Assembly (NCBI RefSeq): GCF_000090795.2
Contig: NW_003546277.1
Location: forward strand, 11,863 to 41,799
DNA: 29,937 bases
Direction of reading: 5' to 3'
Source: Amphimedon queenslandica
Lineage: Eukaryota > Porifera > Demospongiae > Haplosclerida > Niphatidae
The notes beneath the pieces are model-generated. The model was not told the DNA's origin, did no database searches, and saw only the letters and a list, made by a program, of their open reading frames with translations. This document shows, one piece after another, positions 11,108-22,147 of this stretch. Made by a program: the position numbers and the translations under genes. How positions within the stretch are numbered: position 1 is the first letter of the stretch; each line of letters starts with the position of its first letter.

Positions 11108-11385
11108 TACTGTGTTCACACTACCTACAGAACTGTACCTAATTAGATTAGTTTGGTTATAAAGAACCATGTTGGTAGCAGTTCACACTGCACAACTTAA
11201 CTACACCAACTTAACTTCACAACTTAACTACACCATTTCAGAGCACCTATTTTGGTGCACCACTTTAGCCTGGTTTGGTTTGGTTACAGTGCAGTTCAGT
11301 TATGTTCACACTTGTTATAAAACTACACTATTCTTCCCCAAAACCGAATTCCAGTACAGTTCTGAAGGGTAGTGTGAACAGGGTA
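11108..11385. mobile_element. MITE inside vault exon 28, copy B
   Basis: About 278 bp inserted between the codons for VS and KFSTLVSS. Copy C shows the uninterrupted exon. The termini are inverted (TACTGTGTTCACACTACC against GGTAGTGTGAACAGGGTA) and the flanks are TTA (11105-11107) and TAA (11386-11388), which fits a TWA target with one later change. The interior has short repeats of 'cttaactacac'. In the vault frame it brings an early stop. Confidence 0.8.
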
Positions 11386-11655
11386 TAAGACACCTATTAC
11401 AATAGATTGACATAAATTATCATGATAATACAGTAAGACTTATAAATGATTTCAAATTGAAAGCAATAACAACAGTACAAAATGATAATTATATACTTCA
11501 ATTTTGCTGAGATCTTTAGCTCTCTTTATTTGCAGTTCATTCTGTTCTCTCAAGAACTGAACCTCAGCCTCTTGCATCTGATCAGAGAATAGAAAGGGAA
11601 CACATAAGAGAAGGAATAGAGAGGGGACACACATGAAAGAAGGTGTGTGTGTGAA

Positions 11656-11679
11656 GAGAGAGAGAGAGAGAGAGAGAGT
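11656..11679. repeat. GA microsatellite, intron 26, copy B
   Basis: A run of 'ag' dinucleotides after a short 'gtgtgtgtgtg'. Copy C has a GT run in the same intron. Confidence 0.8.
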
Positions 11680-12390
11680 GGAGAGGAAGGATAATAGAGG
11701 AATGACAAGTGAATGACTAACTTTAGTTTGACAAGTAAGTTCAGCTTCCATTTCAATTCTTGTTGCTTCTGCTTTTAATTTAGCCACTACAAAAAGAAAA
11801 CAGTTAAAACATACAAACATAACATTTACATGATGTGTGAGTGGTGTGTGAGTGTGAAATGATTATACAACAGGTGCCCAAGGCAACACAATTGGAATGT
11901 CTGATGGACACTTTCCACCAATTGGAATGTAGTTATGTTGATTTTGCATGATTGCCCATAACTACAACACTATATATAGTTACTCACATTCAATAGCACT
12001 CTGTCCTTCAATGAGAAGTCTCTCAGCTTGAGCCTACAATAGATAATGAAATAATTATACTACCAAGTACCAACTATTACATACTGTATCATACAATCTC
12101 AACATTGCATACACTGTACATGTACAGTTAAATTGTGTATAATCTATACACTATACATTTTATTATCTTATTACTTGTGCTTCTGCTTTAGCCTGTCCAG
12201 AGCTCTCAACAGCAGCTGCTACTGCTTGTAACTCTAACAACTCCTTCCTTGCCTCCTCTGCCTCCTATCAATAATAATGATTATACCATGCTCTGTTTGT
12301 TTATAATCAATTTAAAACATTATAAACTCAAAAAGAGGATGTAAGGAGATCCTACATGCAAACAAATACTATGAAAATGATAATGCAGTT

Positions 12391-12432
12391 CCACTTTTAT
12401 TCCCATTAGAATTCTAATGGGAATAAAAGTGG
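12391..12432. repeat. Perfect 42-bp palindrome, intron 23, copy B
   Basis: Each 21-base arm (CCACTTTTATTCCCATTAGA plus A) is followed directly by its exact complement, with no loop. It lies immediately upstream of the hAT element at 12443. Confidence 0.9.
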
Positions 12433-12442
12433 TACATGTATA

Positions 12443-12781
12443 CTAGCGTATCCAAGGGGGGGGGCTGAGGGGGCTTGAGCACCCCCCTCATGGCTGGGCT
12501 CAGAAAAAATTACTCAAATCCTGGACTCTTGCATCACTACCAAGCCTCTTAACAAAGTTATCTAGCCCCCTTATCATGATTTCAGCAGTTTCCAGTGCTT
12601 TAAGGAGCAATCAGAAGTCGTCAGAAGTACCAGTATGACTGAAATTATCTTGACCCCACCCGTAATTTTCAAAAATGAAGGAAAACGCCATTTTACCGTG
12701 ATAAAAAGGGGTATGACCAAAATCGCAGTGCACTACGCATGCCCTCACCACCCCCTTTTTAACTTTCTAGATACGCCCCTG
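12443..12781. mobile_element. hAT-type non-autonomous element in intron 23, copy B
   Basis: It ends in ...ctagatacgcccctg, complementary to its degraded start ctagcgtatcc. The 8-bp flanks catgtata (12435-12442) and catgtaca (12782-12789) differ at one base. G- and C-rich tracts near the left end and an internal aaaaaggggtatgaccaaaat block relate it to the element at 25628-25939. Confidence 0.7.
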
Positions 12782-14273
12782 CATGTACAATATCTTTCAT
12801 TATTCTTTGCGATGTTCATAATAATTACCTTTTCATTTTGTAGTTTTTGTCTCTCTAGTTCTCCTTTTGCTTTTTGTTCAGTTCTCTGTGCCTCATGCTG
12901 TGCTGACCTCTCTATTGACCTACACATACATGTGTATAGCAAGACTGTATGATAGTGTTTTTAAATAGTAACTTAAGGTAGGGTATATGTAAACTGTGAG
13001 CATAGTTAGTATCTATAACTTGGCCGACTTGCTGATTTTACTCTATTAATCAAATCATCAACATACAGTCATAAGTGTAATAATACAAACAAGGACATTC
13101 CACAGTGGAACTGTGAGACGGTATCTGTCTTCCACAGATATCTGTCTCACTTAAGACACATAAGGCAGACATGGACTCACTTGGTAGATATCTCAATTGC
13201 CATTTGAACAGATTTAGATAGAGAGTCCCTCATATGATGATCGATTGGTTCAATACTTTGAATATAAATATTAGTGATCACCTACACAATACAATTATAT
13301 ACACTGATAAAAATAAGCCACTATACACAAGTTGATAAAGGGTTTAGGGTAATGAGTAAAGCTTATCCTTGCTATGACTGGTCCCCAAAGCCAATAGGTC
13401 AGCCTCTCTCTACCACATTATACACAATGAATGATATTCATTCATTGCAACAAACATGGCAATGAATATCATTACAATAGTACAGGCATCGTTATAGATA
13501 ATATTTGAAAGCAGCTATGCGCCTCCCAAGGGATATAATTTGCTTATGTCCCTTGTTGGCATAAATATGATGTTCGCATTAATGACTACACCAACTCACC
13601 AGGTTGTTGGCAGTAAATATCACTTCTTTATTAACTTCCCCATCAGCATTCTTACCAAACACAGCAGCTGTTATAATATCGGCCGAATGTTTGTGGAACT
13701 GTTCAAATGGTATAGAGGCAACCTTCCCTCTCACTTTACTAGCTGTGAAAGATAAGAGGGAAACATATAACTTGATGACATACAAAAAGCATTTAATTAA
13801 AAAATACAAATAAATTGATGAAAGCAAGAGTATTCAAAGGAGGCTTTATTAAATTAATAATTTGATTATTGCAATGATTTAAAGGTTTCCTTGATTTCCT
13901 ATTTTGTCACTTTTACAAGTTTCACTAGTATTGCTGTATTAACTTGTCCATGCACATATACATAACAAACAACTACTATACACAATACTAGGCTGACTTA
14001 CCAACTTCTCTGCAAGCAAACCCAATAAAGTCTGGAACACTGAACAGCATAGCCTCACTCTCTGGGTTACCTCTCTCAACCTTAAGAGGAGGAGAATGAT
14101 ATTATAGTCCATGTGTGTCCTTACTCTGAATTCATTGTTCATTGATACAGCAATCTTAAGACGAGCATGATCTGATGCCTCTACCTATAGGTAATGAAAA
14201 GAACAACTAAGGAACAATACATTCATCAATTTCTGTTTCTAATAGGTAACAGTATGACCATTACACTGCCTAC

Positions 14274-14344
14274 CTAGTAGCAAGAGTAAATAATACCTAC
14301 AGGTACTTTTATTACCTTTAGGTATTATTTTACTATTGCTAGTA
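14274..14344. repeat. Foldback in intron 18, copy B
   Basis: Counterpart of 2771-2841, with the same arms and small changes. Confidence 0.6.
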
Positions 14345-14496
14345 GAAACCATAGATATACGTATGTCTATGCAGAAACAGAAATGCATTTGATTTATTAC
14401 CTATGGGCCTAATTAGGCTGGCTACTCTGTCACAAGAAAAATTCTCAACACAGGGTGTGGCCAACTAAATGCACCTGCACTGTCAGGGATATAATA

Positions 14497-15167
14497 GACT
14501 AACATAACCGGGATTGGCAACGGGATCACGTGAGCGCATCATTTGTGTATAAAAACTTTTTGCAGTCTCTGTTATGATTTTTAAGATGGCGGCTGTCAAT
14601 GTCTGGAGTATGAAGTTGCTCTTTTCTCTTTTAAAAATGTATTTAGCTTTATGAAAAATCTACTGCAAAGTTATAATGGCGGCTTCAAGGTTCTGATAGG
14701 CTATTGTAAGTTAATATTTGTTTTAAATTGTTTAAATCTTCAATTTACGGCTAAAATTCCATTTGCGTACCTCTGTAGCCCAAATATTTGTTTCAATGAA
14801 TGTGTTTTTGTCATGAAATGTTGTTACTTAATTTATTACATTGTTTAGGCAACTTCCCTTGTTTCTCCAGAGTGTTCTTCAGGAAATATTCAAGAAAAAC
14901 CAGTTTGCCATGGTACGACTTTTGCTTACCTCTCAGCGGAATAGACTACATTCTATTGCTATGAAACTACAATAAAGAGACTCTTTACATGTTTTTACAT
15001 TGTTTAAAGTTGTTTTTGAATTTTCTTTGTCGCTGGTTTTTTAGTTATAACAATTTACATTCAGCCATTTTGCTAAGATGCCATTGATTGCTGCCATTAA
15101 TTTAATGAATAATAACAGAGTCTGATAATTGACTTCCGGTCCGTAACCAATCCCGGTTACGTTAGTC
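14497..15167. mobile_element. Terminal-inverted-repeat element in intron 18, copy B
   Basis: The ends GACTAACATAACCGGGATTG and CCAATCCCGGTTACGTTAGTC are inverted with one mismatch, and TA flanks both sides. The 671-bp body has no long frame, and copy A lacks the element. A TA target would fit a Tc1/mariner-type MITE; the family is not certain. Confidence 0.7.
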
Positions 15168-15850
15168 TATTTCAGTTTCAGTTGAGTTGCCCAAGCACCA
15201 CCCCTTATAACTTTTTTATTACTGATGCTAGCAACCTGAAACTTGGTATAGTTGCATAACGGGTTCTTCCGAAAATCGGTACCAATTTTTGAGTTTCTAG
15301 GTACTCTGGAAGGTTCTGAATGGGTTCTTCCGCTCTAGTTCAAAGGGAGCCGCCATGATGAATCATTACGTTCACGCTACATCACACTCGTGAATATCAT
15401 TTGCATCTCATTATTATTATTATAAGACAATTCGTGTTTTTTATTTTATAAAATAAAAGCAGACAGATAAGGTCCTCTAAAGAAGCAGGTATTCAACTAG
15501 CAGTCTATACTACTGGGAAACATCTGCTGTACCTGTCTAAAGCCTTCTCCATCGCCGTTATTCTTCATCATAACTAGGTTGCTATCTTCCGTATCTGAGG
15601 TCTTAGTGAGCTTTATAACAGAAAAAAGGTCTTGCCAGTGATAATTAAAGATAGTAGTATCCAAAGCAAGGATAAAACTGACAATAAAAGGTCTTAGAGG
15701 TGAAGAAGCGCTCAATGAAAGAGTTTGCTTGCATTCTGCCACCATTTTTGGGTGTGGCTAGGAATGACGTTTTGTGATGCAAACATTGATTTACTTTCGG
15801 TTCCTGTGGCAACTCAAATAATAAACCATAGATATACTGACTATATCCTG
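15168..15850. other. Copy B-specific intron sequence of unknown origin
   Basis: This follows the inverted-repeat element and is absent from copy A. It holds a minus-strand open frame (15497-15745, 82 residues) with no motif I recognise. It could be part of a larger mobile element, but I cannot define its ends. Confidence 0.35.
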
Positions 15851-15876
15851 TGCACCACATCCGCTGCACTAGGCCA

Positions 15877-15883
15877 TATAAAG
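15877..15883 (+). promoter_or_regulatory. TATA box of nested gene copy B
   Basis: TATAAAG in the same flank as in copy A, with TGCGCA at 15895-15900. Strong flank conservation begins at about 15858 and runs into the coding region. Confidence 0.55.
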
Positions 15884-16057
15884 CACTGGGGAAATGCGCA
15901 GTGAGCCAGTGAGGATGCTTGAGAAGCCTAAGCTCCTAGAATGGATAGAAGATCCAGCATCTGAACAGATATTGCTCTGAGATAAAGGCTTACCAGCAGT
16001 TGCCTGAAGGGCTTAGGAGTACTAGTTTGCTGGTCCAAGTTCGATTATAGCTGTCGT

Positions 16058-16699
16058 ATGGACAGGCGGCTACCCGCCTGCTTTAGCTCAGAAACTACTC
16101 ATACTTGCCACTGCTCCTTCTACTGTGCTAAATCAATAGCTGAGACAGGGGGAGATCAGGCCTGCGAGGTGGACTTTCAGACAGCGGTCTGCGAGATGGA
16201 CTTTTTGACAGAGCCTCGGGCCTACGAGGTGGACTTCAAACACTTTCTGGCAGAGGCACGCGAGGTGGACTTCCACGGCGACTTTCTGACAGAGTCTACA
16301 GAGGCCTGCGAGGTGGACTTCAACCTGCATTTTCTCCCAGAGCCTATAGAGGCCTGCGAGGTGGATTTCTACCCCGATTTTCTCCCAGAGCCTACGGAGG
16401 CCTGCGAGGTGGACTTCCACGGGGACTTTCTGACAGAGGTCGGGGAGATGGACTTTCAGGCACAGGCCTACAGACAGGTAGCCCGGGATCTGCAGAGCAA
16501 GAGCTCCTTTGTACCGGGAGTAGATTTAGCACCTGCAAGAGCAAAAGATGAGAAAAGCTTCCTCGTTACTGGAATAATTGGACAGACTCTGGTGGCAAAA
16601 GATAATAAAAGCTTCCTCGTTGGAGTTATCGAAGACAGTCAAGACACTCTGCACCACAAGCCATTATCAATCACCTTTCAGACTACTTTGTGTGGATAG
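16058..16699 (+). CDS. Nested antisense EVDF-repeat protein gene, copy B (213 aa)
   Basis: I do not recognise this family. The intact 213-residue frame lies within intron 18 of vault copy B (16978 down to 14185) on the plus strand. Residues 1-35 ([25 protein letters not shown]) are cysteine-rich. Residues about 36-140 hold eight acidic units with core EVDF or EMDF, separated by [15 protein letters not shown] or similar. The tail of about 70 residues includes [16 protein letters not shown], then two related segments (KSFLVTGIIG and [10 protein letters not shown]) and TLHHKP. A TATA box lies at 15877 and a TGCGCA core at 15895. The frame is kept over the full length, and the unique ends are conserved with copies A and C, which supports real coding. 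The opposite strand is also open across the repeats, but without conserved ends. The product is acidic and probably soluble. Function unknown. Confidence 0.7.
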   Translation: MDRRLPACFSSETTHTCHCSFYCAKSIAETGGDQACEVDFQTAVCEMDFLTEPRAYEVDFKHFLAEAREVDFHGDFLTESTEACEVDFNLHFLPEPIEACEVDFYPDFLPEPTEACEVDFHGDFLTEVGEMDFQAQAYRQVARDLQSKSSFVPGVDLAPARAKDEKSFLVTGIIGQTLVAKDNKSFLVGVIEDSQDTLHHKPLSITFQTTLCG

Positions 16700-17841
16700 C
16701 GAATTCCTGCACTATTAATGTTTTTGTGTTTTGGTTTTCAATGTGGCAGATGATTATTGTTGACTATAATGATGATTGTGTTTCTTTTTTCAAGTAATGT
16801 GTAAAAATTATAAAATTTATATAAAGAACTGGTTTGCATAAGAGCAACACATGCTTGTGCACAAATACATGATACCCTTAGAATGATGAAAAATGCAACA
16901 TGAATGAAAAGGATGTCACTTATTACACTGAGAAATTAACAAGACGCCAGCATTGTAATGCTAAGAGGGAGCACTTACTGTAATATGGTCAGATATAAAG
17001 TCAGGACCAAGCATGAGGCAAATAGTCTTCAGGGCATTCTCCTTCTTTGGTTTACCAGCTGAAAATAACAATAAATTGATTAATTGAATCTCTCATCTCC
17101 TCTCCTCCCCCCTCCCCCTCACCACTCAAGCTGAGGACATTAAAGTTCTCATGAGGATCCAGCACTACAAGATCAGGACCAAATACAACACGAGCTGTCT
17201 TCTCTATATAATTGTACACCTAAAGTCAGTGTTGTGTTGCATAGGCAGATGTATCATTATATAAAAAAAACTCACTTGGACTGCACAGTTACTGGGGCAC
17301 CTGTAAGTAACTACACGAGTCTTGTCACGCTTCTATGAAAAAAGAGGAGGACAAGAAGAGAGAGGGAAAAGAGAAGATTTGTCTGTAAATTGTTTTTATA
17401 AACATGCATGTACTCATGTGGTTGTATGCAAACATATTGAAGAGAAAGAATGAGTGCAAACTACAGCCAAAGGTATGTACTGATTATATAATTCTTACAT
17501 TTCCCTTAAAGAGTGAAGGATCTTTAGCTCCATCAAAATATGCTATCTTCCTAATACTGGCATCACCAACACCACCACCCTCCCTACACAATGAGAAGAA
17601 TAGAGATACTTTGTTGGCTTTACAATACCAACACAAAAAGAATCAATATAATACAATAATATCTGGGGTGACTGTTACACCAGAAAATATCCATCCTGTC
17701 CCTAATCCTATACTAACTATATAGCCCCAAGCTTGGATAAAGGAGGAGCCCTGGCTGCAGTAATGATAACAATACTGCCAGAACACAAGGCTATAAAGAG
17801 GATACAGGCCTAGAAGGAGGGACTACAGAAATTATTCAGTG

Positions 17842-18384
17842 CATAGGGGTAGGAACAAACTAAAAGTTGGGGGGGCTAAGGTATTATTTATTGGCAATCA
17901 TAGGAGCATGATTTAACAATTGATCATAGTACTAAAATTAATATTGTCCAAAATATTGGCGTCTATGCTTATTAAATGTAACAAATTCCTTTGCAATGTC
18001 CTTGATGTATAAATCGTCTGTAAATTCTTCATGAGTATGCTAAATAACTACATAATTAAGATGCTCTTGTGACATTGTGGAGCGCAAGTAGTTTTTTAAT
18101 CTCCTTAACATCGATAATCTACGCTCAGCTAAAGCTAATGTTGAAGCTTGTGTATTTCTGAAAAAAACTAGTGTGTTCTTAGAAGCTAGACTGTATTAAT
18201 TGTTTTAGGAAATGAATCATTACACAATATGCACACATATAAGGATTACCTATACTAAAGTCTATAGTGTTGATAATAGTAATACATGTATATCACTTAA
18301 AGTTGGAGGGGCTAAGCCCCCCTTCAATTAAAGTTGGGGGGGGGGGCTTAAGCCCCTCCTGCCCCCCCTGTTCCTACCCCTATG
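17842..18384. mobile_element. hAT element with transposase remnant in intron 14, copy B
   Basis: The ends CATAGGGGTAGGAACA and TGTTCCTACCCCTATG are perfect inverted repeats of 16 bp. A perfect 8-bp target duplication, attcagtg, flanks it (17834-17841 and 18385-18392), which is diagnostic of hAT. The right part has an inner repeated 'aaagttggaggggctaagccc' motif. A minus-strand remnant of the transposase lies inside. Confidence 0.88.
17938..18177 (-). pseudogene. hAT transposase C-terminal dimerisation domain fragment
   Basis: Read on the minus strand, the frame gives ASTLALAERRLSMLRRLKNY, then LRSTMSQEHLNYVVI, one TAG, then HTHEEFTDDLYIKDIAKEFV and HRRQYFG before the terminal stop at 17938. 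This matches the usual end of hAT transposases (S-ERSFSALRRIKTYLRSTMSQERLN, then EFV and RR-FG). Only the last ~75 residues remain and the catalytic part is gone. It is a dead internal-deletion derivative. Confidence 0.82.
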
Positions 18385-18600
18385 ATTCAGTGTATTCACA
18401 GTTTTGCAGTTGTGTTACAGAACTTACAGCAACTCTTATCAGAGAGGAGCAGAGAGAAGCTCATGGGAGATAGCCATCTCAAATTCAAGTCAACCATTAC
18501 TTTAATATTTCTTCTGCTAGTGGAGTCAGTTCTTTCTCATACAGTTCCTCAGCAGCTTGTAGTAAATAAGACTGAGGGCCCAATATAGCACGAACCTATT

Positions 18601-18785
18601 GGACTGTACTGTACTGTACTGTATTGGACACACCACCAGTGTTAGTGTTAATATAGCACTGTACTGTACTGTACTGTATTGGACACACCACCAGTGTTAG
18701 TATTAATATAGCACTGTACTGTACTGTACTGTATTGGACACACCACCAGTGTTAGTGTTAATATAGCACTGTACTGTACTGTATT
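18601..18785. repeat. 55-bp minisatellite, intron 13, copy B (3+ units)
   Basis: The same unit as in copy A, starting at 18626, 18681 and 18736, preceded by an extra 'ctgta' run. One more unit than copy A. Confidence 0.88.
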
Positions 18786-21165
18786 GGTTTACCTGTCCTG
18801 ACTGAACATTTCTAACATAAATCCCTTCATTCTCATTCAATGGAGTAGCCTTCCTACAGTAGAGAGATAGGAACTATAACTTAAAAGTATCCCTCATCAC
18901 ACTATCAGCCTGTCACAGTGGACTTCAGGCTTGGACCATTCCTAACACAACTATTATATAGGTAGGAGGTGGCCTACTCTCCCCAAATACTTGATAGCCC
19001 TTCCAATGGTCATTTGTTCTTTAATGTGACCCCACTCTAAGCTGTGGTCTAAACAGTTGTATGTAATCTCAGAAGTTGACAAGCCAATCAATCCATACAA
19101 GCACTCACACCACTGCATGATATTAAATTTTGACATTATTATTGATGTAATGATGTTCATACTTTCATGAAAATTACTGACAAATACTAACCTCCTCTGT
19201 ATATTCCCAATCTCAGTTCTAGGTATATAGTCAGTTGGTCCATGAATCATCCACCGGTCACCAGGGGTACGATGGACTTTACTACCTACATATAATGTAC
19301 ATATTAATATTACGAATGGAATGAGTGTCAATCCTTTGTTAATCATAACAGATTCTCTATATGTGATTGCCAATGATGCATGCCAAACTAACAGTCGTGA
19401 ATTCTCCTCTTATTCCGCACACAGCAGTCCACTGCCAGGCCAAACACAGTATGTATGTAAATAGGGCCATAGGCCATTACTAACCATCTTCAGTAATGTC
19501 ATCAAACTCCTCTTGAGCAGTGACAAGAAGAGCTTCATCAGATTCTAATAAAATAGCATCTTGTATCCCTCTCTCAAACTTCTAACCTACAACAAAGGAA
19601 AAAGAGAAAGAAAAGAATAACATGCATAAATGACATGACATGTGGACAAGAACACACACAGTCACATACAAAACAAACAGAATACACACATGCACATTCC
19701 CAAATAAAGGGCATACATACATACAGTACATGTATAACATATCAAATCCCTTTCTACCTTCATGTACAGTGACAATTATCACAATAAAATCAATATTTAA
19801 TTACTATATTAAATCAGTTACCAGGATGAAGGAAGAATGTCTTGGGTCCTTTTCTCAGTTCCCTACAGCCAAGACGTGGTCTACCATCATCACCAAGAGG
19901 ATTAACAACCACACAATACTGATGGTGGGATAAAACAGTCAACTGGACCTCATTCACTACCTCCTGTAGGATATATAGAAGTTATAGAGGGAGAAGGAGT
20001 ATTTGATTAATACATTGTGTACATGCATGTTAGCCTGGCAAGGATTGTTTTGTGTACTTTTAACCTCAGTCTGAGGTTTGATTGCTGTTATTGCAATGTG
20101 TGTTTATAGTGGCTGTAAGGACATGCAGCCAGGGAGAGGGAGAGAATCTATGATCAAGCACAGGTGTATTCACTGTTATAACAACAACCCAAGGTATAAT
20201 AGTAATGTGTTAAAGCTTGTGAAAAGTGTCCCACAGATACATGTACATGTGTATATATATCTAATTTGATACACATGGAAATACACATTGTATACAATAA
20301 CAATCAACATACTAGATTTATATCTTTATACTATAATCCTCACCTCCTCATACACATCAGGTAGATAAGCTCCAATATCCCTCACCAACCACTCCTCACC
20401 AGTACAACGATAACTATTAATAATTATTAATTAACCAGTGGGTGTGGTTATTCTTACATTCCCTTAGCGTCAGTCAAGGCTTGACGAGCTCTAAGACAAA
20501 CAGCATGACCCGGAGTTATTATAATAGGAGACACCATCTTTACTACTTGCTGAGGATAGAGAAAAGGAGATAACAGGATTGAATATGCAATGAACAGCTG
20601 CTGTTTAACAGCTTCTGGCAACACATTCCTCCAATTATTGAATACTTAATTAATAGGAGGAGATAATGATGCTAATGATGGAGTCATGTTATGGCACAAA
20701 TTCTTTTTGTCTCTCCCTGGAAGCATGCAATCCTGGATGCTTCCATATGTAGATATGTAGTTTATGTACATTCCACATCATATGTACTCTTTCTATGTTC
20801 CATATCATTCCTTATTTTCTCAAGACTCAATTGCTCTCAAATCATCCATAGCTGAGCTTGCATGTAATGATACAAAAATGAAATGTACTCAACTATATAC
20901 TCATGGGAAAATGAAAAAAGTCATGAATAAGGTAGCTCTTGCCAGTCTCAATGATTAATGTATATCCATACTATTTTCATGCAAGGGTAAAGTGTAACTA
21001 TAGGAACACATGCAACTAGAAACATGTGTAACTAAGAATGAATATATGGGCCACTGAATATGGGGACACTGAAGAATACTGTGCCAAGGTGCATATACAC
21101 AATACATGTAGCTATCAGATAGTAGCTGTATTACTATTGATGCTGACCTCTTCTGGTTTGGGTAA

Positions 21166-21326
21166 AGCCGGATTTACAATATGACGCTAGTCCTGACGTT
21201 ATGTTGACGCAGAAGTTGAATCTGGTTCAACTTCAGCGTGAAGCATGCGTGAAAAGGTCAAATCGCCTACGCTTTTGATTAAAAATTGACGTTACATTGG
21301 CCTAGCGTCATATTGTAAATCCGGCT
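21166..21326. mobile_element. PIF/Harbinger-like MITE inside vault exon 6, copy B
   Basis: A 161-bp insertion relative to copy A, flanked by the 3-bp target TAA (21163-21165 and 21327-21329). Its termini form a perfect 25-bp inverted repeat beginning AGCCGGATTTACAATATGAC. TAA target duplications and short AT-rich bodies are typical of PIF/Harbinger MITEs. It interrupts the vault repeat just after GPLTYL and introduces a stop codon in the vault frame. Confidence 0.85.
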
Positions 21327-22147
21327 TAAGTAGGTCAATGGCCCTCTCAGCTGCCACTCATCCCCTGCCTTACGAGCTGGAGCAGTATCAGTCTCCTCCA
21401 TATCAACCAGAGCACTCAAGTGTATCCCATGATCTGCTTTTATGGTTGGGAGACGCTTAATAGCACGAGAATAATCTAATGGAGAGAGAGAGAGAGAAAG
21501 GAGAGAACAGAGTGAAATACTCTTTTGTGTTGCATGCTATAATAAAATGTTGGTATAAATTCTAGTGATTGCAGACAAGATATTATTTTCATGATATCAA
21601 GTAGATTGTTTACAAACACTGTTGATAAACATACATGAAGTGTGAACTATGGACCTGCTGTAGGCTATAGCCATTAGTCTCCATGCAGTTAATAATCACA
21701 TTAATATTGAATGATACATTGCAATGGAATAAATGAATTAGGAAATTAACAATGGGAGATAAAGTAGAGGGAAAGGGAGAGAGAAGGAGAATCATAATAG
21801 CAACCTACCAGTTGCACTGCCACTCTCAGGTAATCTCTCTCCAGAAAACAATGGGAAAGGATCCTAAAGAAAATGACAAGAACATTAACATTTATATTTA
21901 AGCAGCAAGCATTAGCTAATGATGTTATGCAGCTAATTACAAACAATGGCAGCACGTGTTGTGTTTATACACAAGGGTAATCAGGGGGAATTCCCTAACA
22001 ACAGAGGTCAATGAATAGTAATGTAATTAAAGGCTTAGATAATAATGTTCCTGCCTAAAGTAGCAGTAATAATAAATATTTTAAAAGTAAATGCATGCCA
22101 TTTAACAATAATTAATAATAGCTTTCACTGAATTTTCTTTAACTCAC

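Larger units (their letters stand above)
14185..16978. other. Vault intron 18, copy B
   Basis: The copy B equivalent is 2.8 kb. It contains the same foldback (about 14274-14344), a 671-bp terminal-inverted-repeat element (14497-15167), a stretch of unclear origin (15168-15850) and the nested gene at 16058-16699. The extra length relative to copy A falls between 14490 and 15850. Confidence 0.7.

Noticed and set aside
12635-12952. 105-residue plus-strand frame
   Set aside because: It runs from inside a hAT-type element through the antisense of vault exon 23; no conservation as a protein.
14651-14848. 65-residue plus-strand frame
   Set aside because: It lies inside the terminal-inverted-repeat element and shows no recognisable domain.
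15497-15745. 82-residue minus-strand frame as a gene
   Set aside because: Found only in copy B-specific intron sequence, no promoter or homologous copy in the window; recorded as unassigned.
18601-18785. Regular repeats with spacers, superficially like a CRISPR array
   Set aside because: The units are head-to-tail without unique spacers, inside a eukaryotic intron.
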